The position numbers were made by a program, and so were the translations under genes. Shown in pieces: positions 4,210-6,017 of a DNA stretch of 6,017 nt. Location: positions 1 to 6,017 of the forward strand of contig CAIYNT010000047.1 of NCBI GenBank assembly GCA_903927605.1, given 5' to 3'. This DNA comes from an uncultured Holophagaceae bacterium. Lineage in GTDB: Bacteria; Acidobacteriota; Holophagae; Holophagales; Holophagaceae. Position 1 is the first letter of the stretch. Each line of letters starts with the position of its first letter. The notes beneath the pieces are model-generated. The model was not told the origin of the DNA. It saw nothing but the letters and a program-made list of their open reading frames with translations, and made no database searches.

Positions 4210-6017
4210 CAGGTCCTCAGGTGCCTTATACGCAGAAAAGAAAGAGCGAAAAGCAGCAGCAGTGGAGCGATGACCCCCCAATAGGCGGGAATTTCTGCGG
4301 CCCGGGCCGCACCACCGAAAAGGGTTTGAAGGCCCAGAAAGACAAGACCGGCCACCAGTCCTGCGCCCAGCGCCTGGCCACGACCTTGGCGAGGGCCGGG
4401 AAATGCGAAGGAGAGCATGGCCACCAATAGGCACGGCCCAGCCAGCCAGCCAAGCATGCGGCCCCATAGCATATAGGCCCGTTCCGGGTCTGGAGCCCAG
4501 GACTGCCACTGGAGCAGTTCCAATGTATTGGCCTCCTCTGCATTGGCGGTGTCACGAAGGGCCTTAGCAGGAAACAACCGATCAGCAGGAGGGCCTTGGA
4601 CAAGGTGCATCCCTTCCCAGGCAAGCGCCTCAGAATGAGGGGCACCCAGGCGCCAGTGCAGGAGGATGGGCGCCTCACCTGGCGCCTTCAATGGGAATCC
4701 CCAGCGATCGTTGGTTTGGAGGTGCCAGAGAACTCCGGTGGATCCGAGGTAGAGCCAGGGGCGGGTGACTGACTGGATCTGAGATCGATTTAAGATTCGC
4801 ATGTAAAGACTATTAGCATGAGTGATGGCCTTCGGGGCTATTCCTACCTGAAGACCCAAGGTGAAAAGGGTCACCAGTCCCCAGGCCCGTCGGCTGCTCC
4901 ACAACCACCGAAGGAGACTCACACCCCCAGCCCGTAGGGCAAGCCATTCACGGGTAAGAGCCCCCTCGGAAAGCGTGAGAAGGCTTCCGAGAAGAAATGC
5001 AATGGGCAGGGCGATCACCATGAATGGAGGTAAATTCCACAACCAATATCTAATAAACACAAAGATATGGACACCATTCTTAGATAAATCACCGGCGAGC
5101 GTAGCAAACTCGATAAGTAAATTCAGAACCAGCAAACTACCAAGAACTGATGCCCAGTTTCGCCACCAAGCTAAGGTGGCCCAGTGCATCAGAATTCCGT
5201 GGCGCGTCCCCTTTCCATGGATCCAGCACAGGAGTGCATCCTGGGCATGTCTGATGCGAGCAAGCAGGGGGGCGAGGTGAACTCGGAAAGGGCGAAGAAG
5301 CACGGACAAAACATCACCCGTCCGACTGGAGTGATGGGGTTTGAGGCGCTGGCTGAGTATCAGCCAGCCTCCAGCAAAAAATGGGAATGGCACTAGAATT
5401 AGTGGATAAATAGATTTAAATTTTTCACCTATCCACATGTTTTCAAAATACTTCATTACAAGGTAGTAAAAAATGATGACCCCAAGACTCTTCAAAACCG
5501 CCCCTCCACGGTAAAACCGAGGATGCCTAAAGCCCAAGGCGATTCCCAGTAGCAGAAGGGCTGCGGCGGCCAGGGGTAGGCTCGTTCGCCGGCTGAATTC
5601 CATGGCGGCCTTGATCCGCAGATCCTTCAATACTGGGCTGGCGTCCGCAACGGTCGATGGAACTCGAAGAATCCGCAGCAAGGCCGAAGAACTTTCATAG
5701 CGCAGGGGTGTTGGAGGTAGTAACCGGGCGCCAGATGGAATGGCAAATCTGAGAACTTGTTGCTCCTGATTCAAATGGACGGCACTTCCGGTTCCGGAGG
5801 TCTGGTAGAGAACGCCCTGGAGGCCCGAAAGATGAAGCTGTAGCTCAGAGGATCCATCCGGCCTTGCTTCCAGAGCATAGGTCATGGCTGAGGCAGTGAG
5901 GTGCTGCACACCTTGGGGAGTGGATTCCATGATGTGAATCTGTCCCCGAGGGGACACCCAGAAAGCTCTGTCTGGGGCACTTGGGGGAAACCAGGGCGGT
6001 GCACCTGGGCGAAGGAA
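4209..6017 (-). CDS. Fused LptF-LptG lipopolysaccharide export permease, 5' end beyond the window
   Basis: LptF and LptG are inner-membrane permeases that, with the LptB ATPase, pull LPS from the inner membrane into the LptC/LptA bridge. Here both appear in one frame. Residues are numbered from the GTG at 5957; the frame is open 20 more codons to the edge. Residues 1-100 are the end of an LptF periplasmic beta-jellyroll, followed by LptF helices at about 127-145, 156-173 and 183-201, including RRTSLPLA (123-130). A basic linker (about 202-256) leads to a complete LptG-like unit: helices near 268-288, 303-329 and 357-375 with LPIAFLLGSLLTL (317-329) and LALRAGGVSL (339-348), a jellyroll (about 376-490), and helices near 496-519, 529-548 and 558-577. 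LptF helices 1-3 must lie to the right of the window. Canonical LptF and LptG are separate proteins of about 360 aa. The stop overlaps the mnmA start by one base. Two AT-rich codon islands occur inside. An ATG at 5189 could restart the LptG half. Confidence 0.88.
   Translation of the reverse strand, partial: FLRPGAPPWFPPSAPDRAFWVSPRGQIHIMESTPQGVQHLTASAMTYALEARPDGSSELQLHLSGLQGVLYQTSGTGSAVHLNQEQQVLRFAIPSGARLLPPTPLRYESSSALLRILRVPSTVADASPVLKDLRIKAAMEFSRRTSLPLAAAALLLLGIALGFRHPRFYRGGAVLKSLGVIIFYYLVMKYFENMWIGEKFKSIYPLILVPFPFFAGGWLILSQRLKPHHSSRTGDVLSVLLRPFRVHLAPLLARIRHAQDALLCWIHGKGTRHGILMHWATLAWWRNWASVLGSLLVLNLLIEFATLAGDLSKNGVHIFVFIRYWLWNLPPFMVIALPIAFLLGSLLTLSEGALTREWLALRAGGVSLLRWLWSSRRAWGLVTLFTLGLQVGIAPKAITHANSLYMRILNRSQIQSVTRPWLYLGSTGVLWHLQTNDRWGFPLKAPGEAPILLHWRLGAPHSEALAWEGMHLVQGPPADRLFPAKALRDTANAEEANTLELLQWQSWAPDPERAYMLWGRMLGWLAGPCLLVAMLSFAFPGPRQGRGQALGAGLVAGLVFLGLQTLFGGAARAAEIPAYWGVIAPLLLLFALSFLRIRHLRT

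Noticed and set aside
4210..4509. N-terminal extension of mnmA
   Set aside because: The upstream codons are the permease gene read in another frame; the start at 4209 gives the normal MnmA length and has a ribosome binding site.

Overview
The window carries five protein genes (one of them open at the right edge), the first codons of a probable sixth gene at the left edge, and a two-gene tRNA cluster. It is moderately GC-rich and densely packed. The LptF/LptG-type LPS-export permease points to a Gram-negative, diderm bacterium. A PilS/NtrB-like kinase and a fused LptF-LptG permease would suit a group such as Acidobacteriota (Holophagae), but that placement is a guess from gene style; only similarity searches could settle it.

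Layout. On the minus strand, bases 18 to about 1730 encode a membrane-bound PAS/HisKA sensor histidine kinase. Its stop overlaps (ATGA) a possible start of a further gene that leaves the window at base 1. Head-to-head with the kinase, on the plus strand, is a Fur-family metal-responsive repressor (1709-2176). Depending on the starts chosen, the two 5' ends overlap or lie less than 40 bp apart, and this junction holds three direct copies of the 9-mer ATGCCATCC. The 324 bp between the repressor and the next gene hold a sigma70-type promoter (2186-2214), tRNA-Gly(GCC), a perfect 8-bp GCAA-capped hairpin, tRNA-Cys(GCA), and a second GCAA-capped hairpin followed by a T run, which is the cluster's terminator.

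From 2501 to the right edge all genes lie on the minus strand and look like one operon read right to left: a fused LptF-LptG permease (5' end outside the window), mnmA (tRNA 2-thiouridine synthase) joined to it by a one-base TGATG stop/start overlap, and 35 bp further on a small four-to-five-helix membrane protein resembling the Mpv17/PMP22 family. The operon converges on the tRNA cluster.

No mobile element, CRISPR array or clear foreign island is present. The most notable items are the one-polypeptide LptF-LptG permease, two AT-rich codon islands inside it, the crowded kinase/Fur junction with its 9-mer repeats, and the Mpv17-like bacterial membrane protein.
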